A stretch of DNA of 64,000 nt from Isoetes taiwanensis (Eukaryota > Streptophyta > Lycopodiopsida > Isoetales > Isoetaceae). Numbering within the stretch: position 1 is the stretch's first letter; each line of letters begins with the position of its first letter. Both the position numbers and the translations under genes were made by a program. The stretch lies in NCBI GenBank assembly GCA_021234155.1, contig JAJEKV010000059.1, forward strand, positions 3,718,571-3,782,570, given 5' to 3'. A model generated the notes under the pieces. The model was not told the DNA's origin, ran no database searches, and saw nothing but the letters and a program-made list of their open reading frames with translations. Positions 1 through 11,713 of the stretch are shown here, piece after piece.

Positions 1-2340
1 TTCAGTTACGTATTGTTGCCGTTGAGGCATGTTGTATGCTAGAGAAAGCACTCCAACAAGTTTCTCTCGACATACAAAACTCACTTACTAGTGCATTTAG
101 TGGACGGTGCAGAGCTTGCAGTACAACAACTCTAGATGGATGTTTCTTATAGAACGCTTCTCAAGGTCCCTGGCGACTGTGACGCTACAGTGCCGTAGGT
201 TGCATGGCCGAGGGTTGGTTAGCACGAGAGTCATTATCTATGTCACCGAAGTTCTTGGCCTATCTACACCCCAATGCTCAAACATTATGGGACCGATGAA
301 GACACTCCAACTATAATTGAGAAGTCTCCAAGGAAGACCACGTATAAAATTGTCTACACTAGAAGAATGGTAAAAGTCAATAAGTTTTCATCTACAACCT
401 AATTCTACGGAGAAATGGATAAAAAAATACGAGGAAGAAAAAAATAAAGAGAGATGAGGAGAGAAGACGCTATCGACAAAAGAATGCACCACTCTTATCA
501 TCTTAGGGGTCCTCGCAAGTGAGATAAAATTAAATAAATGGTCGCCAACAACTAGAGATGGTAAGGCAACGCGGGCTTAATATGTTTCTAGCGAGAATTT
601 GTATATGCTAAAGGCGTGGTTACCATTTGTAAGTGCAACTTAATAGCATATAATTCACGAAGTTTCTTTGCTTCTGTTATTTTGAACATTTGTTCCTTTA
701 CTTTGTAGTATAATTCATATGCACTTAATATGGTCTTCTCGGGTGCCTACTACCTACAAAGTGTGGATCATGGCAAACGCATTCTATGATTGTGGTATAT
801 CAAAGAAAGTTTAGTACAGCTTTGCCGACCGTAGTGCACTCCAAACCCAATCGAGGCAATGTTGGAAATGGATTGGTACTATAAAACTATCATGGAGGTT
901 ACTGCCTGTGTAGTGCATTCAAACAATGTTGTTTGATGCCAATGGTTTGATCTTGTGTGTAATCGGGGTGCTCAAGTGCTACGACACGAAAGATCCTCGA
1001 AAGTGGCATGTATTCACTAGATTCAACTCGCTCTGCATCGCGGGTCAAGACACACTCGTGGGAGGGTTGAGCAATGTGAACAAGTATGTTTACTTGATGG
1101 GCTAAAAAATTATATATGTCATTAACAAAGGAACTAATGTAATAGAGGTTTTGTAGGTCACCTTCGCTCCGCATCCCTTGCAAGATCAGGTCTGTAGTTC
1201 CATGTAAGGCTCCGCCTCCCGCCGCATATTTGAAGGTGTAGTTAAAGAGATGGCTGGGCTGAATATGGAGGTTAGTGTATCTATTGTCAAGTGATAGAAG
1301 ACTACCACGGACAACTCTTCATTACTTTATTATGATTATATTTTCTTCCCACATATGAATAAGAAAATACTTTGGCATGCTAATTTGTGTATACTACAAA
1401 CCATATTAGGCAACATTAGTATTGCAACTTCTCGGTTATCATAGACATTTATGCCAAGTTAATTGGCATCCTAGTATGTACTCATGGTTTGGGAGCCGAC
1501 GGCAGTTCTACATACGCTTGAGTACATCACTTTTATGTTTAATTAATCACAAAATGAAGATTCCCTTCAAAATGCAAGATTCATATACAAAAATCATATA
1601 TGTAAGCCCCTTCAAAATACAAAATTCATATAAAAACCCATACACAATTCAAATACTGGAAACAAAGTGGGATGCTGCACATCTAGCGTATATATCAAAG
1701 ATTCAAGCAGGATCCACTCAAGAAGCTCGGGTTGGTGCTCACCAAGTGATTTCTCCACCCCGCCGTAATAAGCTCTCCCCGGCATGGAATCCAAGTTCTG
1801 CGGTGTCTGCTTTCCCCAAGGAATTCATGTACGCAGCACTTCCCTGCATGCCATGGTTGAAGTCCGTGCCTTTTGAAAGTAGGCCAAAGAATGTTTCTTT
1901 CCCAAAGGCCCCTATCCTCTAGCATACCTGCCAAGCACAACGAGCTCACTATGCATTTCTTCGTGCACCTCGAGGCCCTCAGTATTGAGGGAAGGCGTTC
2001 TGGCCCCAAGAATACGCGCGAGCAGGTCTTTTCTTGCCCCTATCACGCGCTTTGCCGCGGCTTTGCTTGAACTCCGCCTTCTTGGGTTAGGTTCGCTCTC
2101 TAGCTACTCCGCATCGAGGCGCTCGTGTGCTCCAGCAGCCGCTCGTGACGGCTCAAAAGTGATCAAGCGTGCATGCATCGTGAGAAGCGCCATGGCGTAT
2201 GTAGGTGAGGAGCTCGGACGTAAGGAGTGAGGAGTGAGGAAGCCGGAGGGCTAGGAGTTGCAGGACGGAGGCTACGGGAGAAGTCGGAGGACTACAGGGC
2301 AATATATATGGCATCTCAAAGAATATATATGGCATTCAAA
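1..2340. other. Unassigned region, no recognisable gene
   Basis: No reading frame here resembles a family I recognise. The longest frames (plus strand 1422-1922, minus strand 1695-2009 and 899-1183) overlap one another on opposite strands and show no domain or motif. A short imperfect direct repeat of about 45-50 bp lies at 1558-1640; both halves read roughly CCTTCAAAAT-CAA-ATTCATATA. The segment ends where the satellite begins. It could be an old transposon remnant. Confidence 0.5.
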
Positions 2341-5300
2341 GATTCCAGCTGCAGCCCCTGGGAGCACCGCCGTGAAGGGCCGCCGAACTTTTTGGATCCC
2401 GCCTCCCTGTCCTACTCTCCCTCTGCGGGAGGGGATCCCCGCAAGGTCCCGGCCTCGCTTAATTTGCAGGTGGTGTCGTACTGCTGCTCCCGCAACGCTG
2501 CCCCGACTGCTCTAATGCTAACCTTTTGACCTAGACTCTCCTAAAATTCAAAATTGGGCCGCAGTTGAGATGAATTAGGATCCAAATGCAAAAACCGGAA
2601 TTTATTTTCGCAGTAATGTATTAATTGCGAATTTACGTAATGTCTTACATCGCAAAGCCTAATTTCTACTTGCCACATCTGAGGAGAGGTGCGGAAAGGC
2701 CCAACTCCGGGCTTCGCTGCCTCTTGCTCCGTATTTCCTGCAATGGGCCGCTTCTCGCCGTGTCCCAAGTGTGCAATGACTGTGACTCTGGGCCCCAAAA
2801 CGTGAAACCCTTCTAGAGCCCTCGCAACCCACAATGGTTTACGCTTCTGAGGCCCCTCCGTTTATCTTACCGGACCTTGCGCTCTCGTCTTGAAGTGGAG
2901 TTGGGGTGCTGGACGCCGCAGCCGTGACCCAAAATCTCCTGAGGTCGCTGTCTCAAATTTCCCTCCCAAGGCCCCCGGGACGGACGCGACCCTCCGAATC
3001 GCGATTCGACTCCAATGGACTCGTAATCACATTGCCCTGGGACCAAGTTCCGCGGGGCCTAAGACCACCCGAACTCCAAGAAGTGCCAAAGTAGCTCACT
3101 TCCATCACACCTCGTGAAATAATTGGGCTCAGGATGTGCATGCGATAATCGGCCGTGGGAGGGCGGAGTGTTTCTTCTTTCGCAAAACCGACCGTAACTT
3201 GCTCCTAGGTAATTTTGCTATTCTATCATTTGGCAGGTCTATTTGCCATTCGAAAGCAGCATCCCTGCGTCTCAACGACAAAACAAAGGTGGTTTCTTGG
3301 CAAGGCCGACATCGACGCCGCTGGGTTTGACAAGTTCTCCGACCGCATCTGGAATCTTTTGACCTTCCCCAAGAGGGGCCCTCAACGGAGTGATCCAATC
3401 TGGCCGGATATGGGAACCGCCCGAGGGTGGTTGATAGCGCAAAATGGGAGGCCGCCAGAAGGGTCAGCTGAACTTTTTGGATCCCGCTTCTCCTGGGTCC
3501 GGACTTCCTCTTGTGAGGGATCCCCGCTGTCCCCGCCTTGCTTGATTCTGGGAAGGGTGCCACGGCTGCTCTAACGTCAGCCTACTGCTCTAATGCTAAC
3601 CAACCCTTTGACCTAGACCTTCTCCGAAAATTCAAAATTGGGCCGCAGGCCGAGATGAATTAGGGATCCAGTCAAAACTGAATTTATTTTCGTGTAAATG
3701 CATTAATTTAATTCTATTTAATGTTCACATCAGCTCGAATTCTACTTCTGCTACACGGAGGGAGTGAGGCCCAAACTCCGCTCCGCCGGGCCTCTTGCTC
3801 CGTATTCCTACTGCCGCTTCTCGGCCAGGTCCTAGTGCAACAGGTAGACTTTGGCCCCAAAACGTAAACCCTTTCTAGAGCCTCGCACCCACAGGTTTAC
3901 GCTTTCAGGCCCTCTCTCTTTGCTGCATCACGACCTTGCGCCGTGTCTTGAAGTGGAGTTGGGGTGTTGACGCCAGAAAGGACTCCAAAATCTCCGGAGG
4001 TCAGCGTTGCCCCAAATTTCCCTCTCCCCTAAGGCCCTGGGACTGACGTACCTCCCTCTCCTGACCGCTGGACCGACCGCCACTTGACCTGTAACGTCGA
4101 CATTGCTCCCTCGGGACTAAGTTCCGCGGGCCAGAAGACCACCAACTCCAAGAAGCCAAAGTAGCTCACTTCCATCACACCGTAGCCAATTGGCCTAGGA
4201 TGTGCATGCGGGATACCGCCGGGAGGGCGTGGAGTGTTTCCTTCTTTTTCAAAACCGACTGTAACTTGTTCTAGGGTAATTTTGCCACCTGGACGATTAT
4301 GTGGTTCATTTGCTATTCCGAGCATCCCGTCTTTAACGCATAAAATGCTAAGTGCTTTCTACAAGGTCGACACGTGACGCCGTTTGACAAGTTCTCCTGA
4401 CCGACCGAATCTTTTGGACCTTCCCAAGAGGGGCCCCAACGGGAGGGATCCAACTGGCCTGACATGGGAACCGCCCGGAGGGTGGTCATTAGCGCAAGTG
4501 TACCGGGAGCCGCCAGAAGGGTCACGAACTTTTTGATCCCTACCTGGTCCTGACTCTCCCTCTTGTGAGGGATCCCTGTGGGTCCCGCCTTCGCTTTGAC
4601 TTGGGGAAGGGTGCTAGCCTGGTTGCTCCCGCAACGGCCGCCCCGCCGTTCTAATGCTAACCTCCTTTGACCTAGACCTTCTCCTCGTACCCTAAAATTG
4701 GGCCGTAGGCCGAGATGAATTAGGATCCACCTCGCAAAACCGGAATTTATTTTCGCGGTAATGCATTAATTAAGTAATTTACGTATCGCTCCGCCACCGC
4801 AGTGCCCCCAATTCTACTCTGCTACTCCGGGAGGAGGAAAGGCCCAACCTCCGCCGGGCCTCTTGCTCCGTGATTCTACCGGCCGCCTGGCTGTGTCCAG
4901 TGCAATGTATCAGATCGTCTTCAAAACGAACCCTTTCTAGAGCCCTGCAACCCATTGTGGTTTATAAGCTTCGGTAACTTCCTTGTCGATTCGGCCGGAC
5001 CTTGCGCCGTGTCTGAAGTGGAGTTAGTGCTGACGCCAGAGCGCTTTAATTCTTAAAATCCCTCCTGAGGCTGCTTGCTCCCAAATTTCTCTCCCTGCTA
5101 GCCCCGGGACGACGCACTCCCTCCTAATCGCTATCCGACCGCCAATGACTCTAACGTCGACATTGCTCCCCGGGACCAAGTTCCGCGGGCCGTAAGACCA
5201 CCCAACTCCAAGAAGCTTAAAGTAGCTCACTTCATCAAGCACTCGTAGTCAATTGGCCTAGGATGTGCCGCTGGATACCGGCCGTGGAGTGGGCGGAGTG

Positions 5301-8300
5301 TTTCCTTCTTTTCGCGAAAACCGACCGCGGTAACTTTGCTCCCTAGGTAATTTCGCCATTCCGACGATTTAAGGTGGTCTACTTGCTATTCCTGAGCATC
5401 CTGCGTCTTCAACGACAAAACAAAGCAAGGCTTCTACAAGGCCGACATCGACGCCTGCTCTGACAAGTTCTCTGACCGACCGAATCTTTTTGACCTTCCC
5501 CAAGAGGGCCCGAACGGGAGGGGATCCAATCTGGCCGGATAGGGAACCGGCCCGAGGGTGTGGTCATTAGCGCACGGGAGCCGCCGTGAAGGGTCAGCCG
5601 GGAACTTTTGGATCCCGCCTCCCCGGGTCCTGACTCTCCCTCTTGTGAGGGATCCCTCGCAAGGTCCCGCCCCTGTTTGGACTTGGGGGAAGGGCGCCAC
5701 CGGGTTGCCCGCATCCGCTGCCCCATCGCTCTAATGCTAACCCTTTGATCTAGACCTTTCTCCTAAATTCAAAATTGGGCCGGTGTTGAGATGAATTAGG
5801 ATCCAAATTGCAAAACCTAATTTATTTTCAGGTAAATGCATTAATTGCGTAATTTACTTAATGCGTTCTGCCACTTGAAAAGCGCCCCCGACTTCTACTT
5901 CTGCTACATCTGGGAGGAGGAAAGGCCCAAACTCCGCCTCCGCCAGCCTCCCCTCGCTTCCGTATTCTCTGGGCTGCCGCCGGGCCGTGTCCCAGTGCAA
6001 CAGAATAGGATTCTACCCCAAAACGTAAACCCTTCTAGAGCCCCGGGGCAACCTACGTGGCTTTACGCCGAGGCCTCTCCCTCATTTCATCTCACGGGAC
6101 TCCTGGCGCCGGTTCTGAAGTGGAGTTGGGGTGCTGGACGCCAGCCGCTGACCTCCCAAAATCTCCTGAGGCTGCTTGCCCCAAATTTCCTCCTCCCCAA
6201 GGCCTGACCTGACGCGACCTCCTCCCGACCGCTGACCGACCGCCAATGGACTTAACGGGCCGAGACAAGTTCTGGGGACCAAATTCCGCGGGCCGTAAGA
6301 CCACCTCAATCCCAAGAAGCCAAAGGGTCGACTTCCATCACACTCAGAAATAATTGGCCTAGGATGTGCATGCGATAATCGCCGCGGGAGGGCGTGAGTG
6401 TTTCTTCTTTCAAGAAAACCTAATCGCGGTAACTTGCTCCTAGGGTAATTTCGGCCATTCCTGACGATTTAAGGTGGTCTATTTGCCATTCCTCGAGCAT
6501 CCTGCGTTCAACGACAAAACAAAGGCGGCTTCTACAAGGTCACATCGACGCTTCATGTTTGACAAGTTCTCCTGACCGACCGGGAATCTTTGACCTTCCC
6601 GGAAGAGGGGCCCCCGAACGGAGGATCCAAATCTGGCCGGATAGGGAACGTGTCTCTGGGAGGGTGGTCACATGCGCACGGGAGCCGCTGTGAAGGCCGT
6701 GAACTTTTTTGATCCCCGGGCCCCGGGTCCTGGACTCACCTCTCGTGGAGGGATCCCCGCAAGGTCCCCGGCCTCGCTTTGACCTTGGGGAAGGGTGCCA
6801 CTTGCTGTCTCCGCAACCCGGCTGCCCCGACTGCTTCTAATGCTAACCCTTTGACCTAGACCTTCTCCTCCGAAATTCTAAATTGGGCCGTAGGCCGGAG
6901 GATGAATTAGGATCCAGCCGCAAAACCGGGGACTTATTTTCGTAATGCATATCGCGACCTCTATTTAATGTCTTGCCACCGCAAAAGCGCCCCAACTTCT
7001 ACTTGCCACATCTGGAGGAGGAAAGGCCCAACCTCGGCCTCCGCCGGGCCTCTTGTTCACAGATTCCCTACACGCTTCTGGCCAGTCCCAAGGGCACGTA
7101 CTGTGACTCGGGCTCCCCCAAAACGTAAACTCTTCTAGGAGCCCTGCAACCCACAAGGTTTACTTTCTGGAGGTCTCCTGTCGTGATTCGTACGGGACCT
7201 TATGCGCTTCGCAGGTCTTGAAGTGGAGTTGGGGTGTTGACGCCGTGAGCGACCCTAAAATCACCCTGAGGCTGCTTGCCCCAAATTTCTCTCTCCCAAG
7301 GCTCTTGGGACGACGCTAATTCCCTCTCCCACTGACTGGACCGCCAATGGACCTTAACGCCGACATTGCCTCGGGACTAAGTTCCGTGGGCCGTAAGACC
7401 ACCCAACTCCAAGAAGCGCCAGTAGCCTACTTCCATCACACTCGAAATAATTGGCCTAGGATGTGTATGCTGATAATCACCGCGGAGGGCGGAGTGTTTC
7501 CTCTTTCGCGAAACCGAACGCGGTAACTTGCTCCCTAGGGTAATTTCGCCATTCTGGACGATTTGGTGGTCTATTTGCCATTCCGGAGCATCCGCGTCTG
7601 TAACGACAAACAAAGGCGCTTCTACAAGGCCGCATATCGACGCCCGCGCTTGACAAGTTCTCCCGACCGACATCCGGGAATCTTTTGACCTTCCCAAGAG
7701 GCCCTGAACGGAGGATCCAACGGCCGGATAGGGAACCGCCCGAGGGTGGTCATTAGCGCGGCAAAACCGAGCTGTCGAAGGGCCGCCTCTGAACTTTTTG
7801 ATCCCGCCTCCCGGGTCCGGGGACTCTCCCTCTTGTGAGGGATCCCCCGCGAAGGTCCCCGCCTCGCTTGACTTGGGAAGCTGGTGCGCTACCGGTTGTT
7901 CCGCAGTCCGCTGCCCCGACTGCTCTAATGCTAACCCTTTTGACCTAGACCTTCCTAAAAATTCAAAATTGGGCCGTGCAGTCGAGATGAATTAGGATCC
8001 ACTGCAAAACTGGAATTTATTTTCGTGGTAAATGCATTAATTAAGTAATTTACTTAATGTCTTGCTAATCGCAGTGCTTCCCCGACTTCAATACTTGCTA
8101 CACGGGAGGAGGAAAGGCCCAAACTCCGCCCGCTGGCCTCTTGCTCAGATTCTTCCCGGCTGTCAGCTTCTACTGTGTCCTAAGTGCAATGCATTCCCGT
8201 GACTCGCCCCCAAAACGTGAAACCCTTCTAGAGCCCCGGCAACCTACTGTGGTTTACGCCGCTGAGGCCCTCTCCCTTGCCGACTGCAATGACCTTGGCG

Positions 8301-11300
8301 CCGGTTCTCATGGAGTTAAAGACGCCGTGAGCGACCCTAAAATCCCTCCCGGAGGCTGCTTGCCCCACCCTCCCTCTCCCCAAGGCCTTGGGGACTCCGA
8401 CGCCACCTCCCTCCGGGACCGCTGACATCCGACCGCCAATGACTTTAACGTCGACATTGCCCCGGGGACCAAATCGCGGGCTAAGACCACCCGAATCCCA
8501 AGAAGCCAAAGGGTCGGGACTTCCATCACACTCAGAAATAATTGGCCTAGGGATGTGCATGGATACCGCTGCGGGAGGGCGTGAGTGTTTCCTTCTTTTC
8601 GCAAAAACCACCGTGTAATCTTGCTCCCTAGGGTAATTTCGGCCTATTCTAATTTATTTAAGGTGGTCTATTTGCTACCCGTGAGCATCCTTGCCCAACC
8701 ACAAAAATAAAGGCGTGTTTCTACAAGGCCGCATACATCGTGATCACGGCTTGACAAGTTCTCCCGACCGACATCCGGGAATCTTTGACCTTCCCAAGAG
8801 GGGGCCCTCAACGGAGGATCCAACGGCCTGATAGGGGAACCGGGCTCCGGAGTGGTGGTCATTAGCGCGGCAGCCTCGGGGAGCCGCCAGAAGGGTCGCC
8901 TCGCAACTTTTTTGGATCCCGCCTGGTCCTCGCGAAGGTTCCGCCTCGCTTTGACTTGGGAAGGGTGCTGCTTGCTGCTCTCGCAACCCGCTGCCCCACT
9001 GCTCTAATGTTAACCCTTTGAGCTAGACTTTTCTCCTAAAATTCAAAATTGGGCCGTAGGCCGAGGATGAATTGTGATCCAAATGGGTAAAAAATCTACT
9101 TATTTTCGCAATGCATTGATTGCTAATTTAATAATGTCTTGCCATCAGTAGGTGCTTCCCACTTCCTACTTGCCACGCCTGAGGAGGAAAGGCCCAAACC
9201 TGCCCGCTGCCTCCCTTGCTCGTGATTCCTACTGCCGCTTTCTGGCTGTCCTGCGTAACAGACAGATTCGCCCCCAAAACGTGAAACCCTTCTAGAGTTC
9301 TGGCAACCCATGGTTTACGCTGAGGCTCCTCTCTCTTGCTTCCGTGATTCGGCCGACCTTGCGCCGCGGTCTTGTAAGTGGAGTTAGTAAGCACGCCAGA
9401 AGCGCCGGACCTAACCTCCTGAGGTCGCTTGCCCCAAATTTCCTCTCCCAAGGCCCTGGGACTGGACCGCTAACTCCCCTCTCCGAATCGCGACTGACTC
9501 TAATGGACCTCGTAACGCTTCCATACATTGCCTCGGGGACCAAGTTCCATGGCCGTAAGACCACCCAACTCAAGAAGCGCCAAAGTAGCCCACGCATCAC
9601 ACTCGTAGGCCTCACTGGGCTCTAGGGATGTGCATGCTAATATCAAGGCTGTGAGGGCGGAGTACTTCTTTCGCAAAACCGCACTGTAACTTGCTCCCTA
9701 GGGTAATTTCGCCATTCCTGACGATTTGGTAGTTTATTTGCTATTCCAGAGCATCCCTGCGTCTCTAACGACAAAATCAGCAGCGGTTTCTACAAGGCCG
9801 ACATCGACTTCAGCTATTGACAAGTTCTCCCGACCGACTGAATCTTTTGGACCTTCCCCAAGAGGGGCCCCTGGAACGTGGAGGATCCAACTAGCTCTTG
9901 GATAGGGGAACCGCCCGGAGGGTGGTCATTAGCGCAGCCCCGGGAGCTGTGAAGGGGCTGCCTCGTGAACTTTTTTTGGATCCGGGCCTCCGGGGTCCTG
10001 TGACTCCCCTTGTGGGAGGGAGCCCCCTCAGCGTCCCGCTCGCTTGACTTGGGAAGGGTGCCGCCGCTGTTCGCATCCGCTGCCCCGACCGCCGCACGCT
10101 AACCCTTTGACCAGTAGACTCTTCCCAAAAATTCAAATTGGGCCGTAGTCGGAGATGAATTAGGATCCACCGCAAAACCGAATTTATTTTCGTGGCAATG
10201 CATTAATTATGTAATTTACTAATGTCTTGCCACCGCAGTGCCGTACTCGGCTCCCCTACTGGCCACATCGGGAGGAGGAAAGGCCCAAACTCCGCCCGCC
10301 CTTGCTCGTGATTCTACTGGCCGCCGCCAGGTCCTATGCAACAGACCAGACTTCCGCTTCCTCAAAACGCAAACCCTCTAGAGTCTCGCAACCGGCTGTG
10401 GTTTACGTTTCGCAGGCCCCCTCTCCTTGTCGATTCCGCCGATGCACCGCGGTTCTGAAGTGGAGTTGGGGTGTTGACTGCAGCTGACCCTAAAATCCTC
10501 CTGGGAGGCTGCTTGCCCCAAATTTCCCTCTCCCCAAGGCCCCTCGCTGGGATTACTCATCTCCTCCGAATCACGACCGACTCGCCAATGGACTCAGAAC
10601 GCCGACATTGCCCCGGGGACCAAGTTCGCGGGCTTAAGACCACCCAACTCCAAGAAGCGCCAAAGTAGCTCACTTCCATCACACTCAGAAATAATCGCCT
10701 AGGATGTGCATGATAATCGCCGAGGGCGTGAGTGTTTCTTCTTTCGCGAAAACCGACCGCGGTAACTTGCTCCCTAGGTAATTTCGCCATTCCGGACGAC
10801 TTGGCGGTGGTCTATTTGCCATTCCGAGTATCCCCGGCACCAACGACAAAATAAAGCATGTTTCTAAGGCCGACATCGACGCTTCCCGCTGGGTTTGACA
10901 AGTTCTCCCGGACCGATCTGGGAATCTTTGGACCTTCCCCAAGAGGGGCCCTGAATCCGGAGGATCCAATCTGCCGGATAGGGGGGAACCGCCCGGAGGG
11001 TGGTCATTAGCTGCAGTACCGGGAGCGCCGCCAGAAGGGTCAGCTCGGGAACTTTTTTGATCCCGGCCCCCGGGTCCGGACTCTCCCCTCTTGTGAGGAA
11101 TCCCCGCAAGGTCCCCGCCCTCGTTTGACTTGGGGAAGGGTGCCAGCTCGGCTGCCTCGCGAACCCGCCGCCCCGGACCGTTCTAATGCTAACCCTTTGA
11201 CCTAGACCTTCTCCTAAAACGAAAAATTGGGGCCGTGTGCTGGAGATGAATTAGGGGATCCAAGTGGCAAAACCGAATTTATTTTCGTGCAATGCATTAA

Positions 11301-11713
11301 TTGCGTAATTTACGTAATGTCTTGCCATCGCAAAGCGCCCGACCTCTACTTGCCACACGGGAGGAGGAAAGGCCCAAACTCGCTCCGCCGGGCCTCTTGC
11401 TCCGTATTATTCTACCGCCGCCGCCGTGTCCCAAGTGCAACAGACCAGACTGCCCCCCAAAACGTAAACCCTTCTAGAGCCCTCGGGCAACCCACTGTGG
11501 TTTACGCCGGGAGGCCCCTCCTTGTCGTATTCGCTGGGACCTTGCGCCGTGTCTTGAAGTGGAGTTGGGGTGTTGACGCCGCAGCTGACCCCTAAAATCC
11601 CTCCCGAGGCTGCTTTGCCCCAAATTTCCTCTCCCTCAAGGCCCCGGGACCGGACCGGGGACCTCCCTCTCCTCGAATCGCTGACCGGACCGCCAATGGA
11701 CCTTAACGCCGAC
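2341..11713. repeat. Tandem satellite, ~1.08 kb unit, about 8.6 units
   Basis: A landmark GAACTTTTT(G)GATCCC recurs at 2385, 3470, 4526, 5602, 6701, 7791, 8903, 9966 and 11049, giving spacings of 1085, 1056, 1076, 1099, 1090, 1112, 1063 and 1083 bp. Other landmarks keep the same order in every unit: an AATTGGGCCG-GATGAATTAGGATCC segment, an AATGCATTAATT AT-rich island, GGAGGAGGAAAGGCCC, CAAAACGTAAACCCTTCTAGAG, a GAAGTGGAGTTGGGGTG segment and CCTAGGATGTGCATG. No unit has a conserved open frame, so it looks non-coding. The final unit stops at about 11,713, where unrelated DNA begins. Units differ by many small indels, mainly in GC-rich stretches. It may be a satellite, a rearranged LTR array or an intergenic-spacer-like repeat; nothing identifies it as rDNA. 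Confidence 0.93.

Noticed and set aside
2341-11713. Dozens of frames of 60-144 codons in the satellite
   Set aside because: No frame is conserved between units; GC-rich satellite sequence gives chance open frames.
2341-11713. rDNA intergenic spacer
   Set aside because: No rRNA gene sequence adjoins the array and no landmark specific to rDNA was seen.
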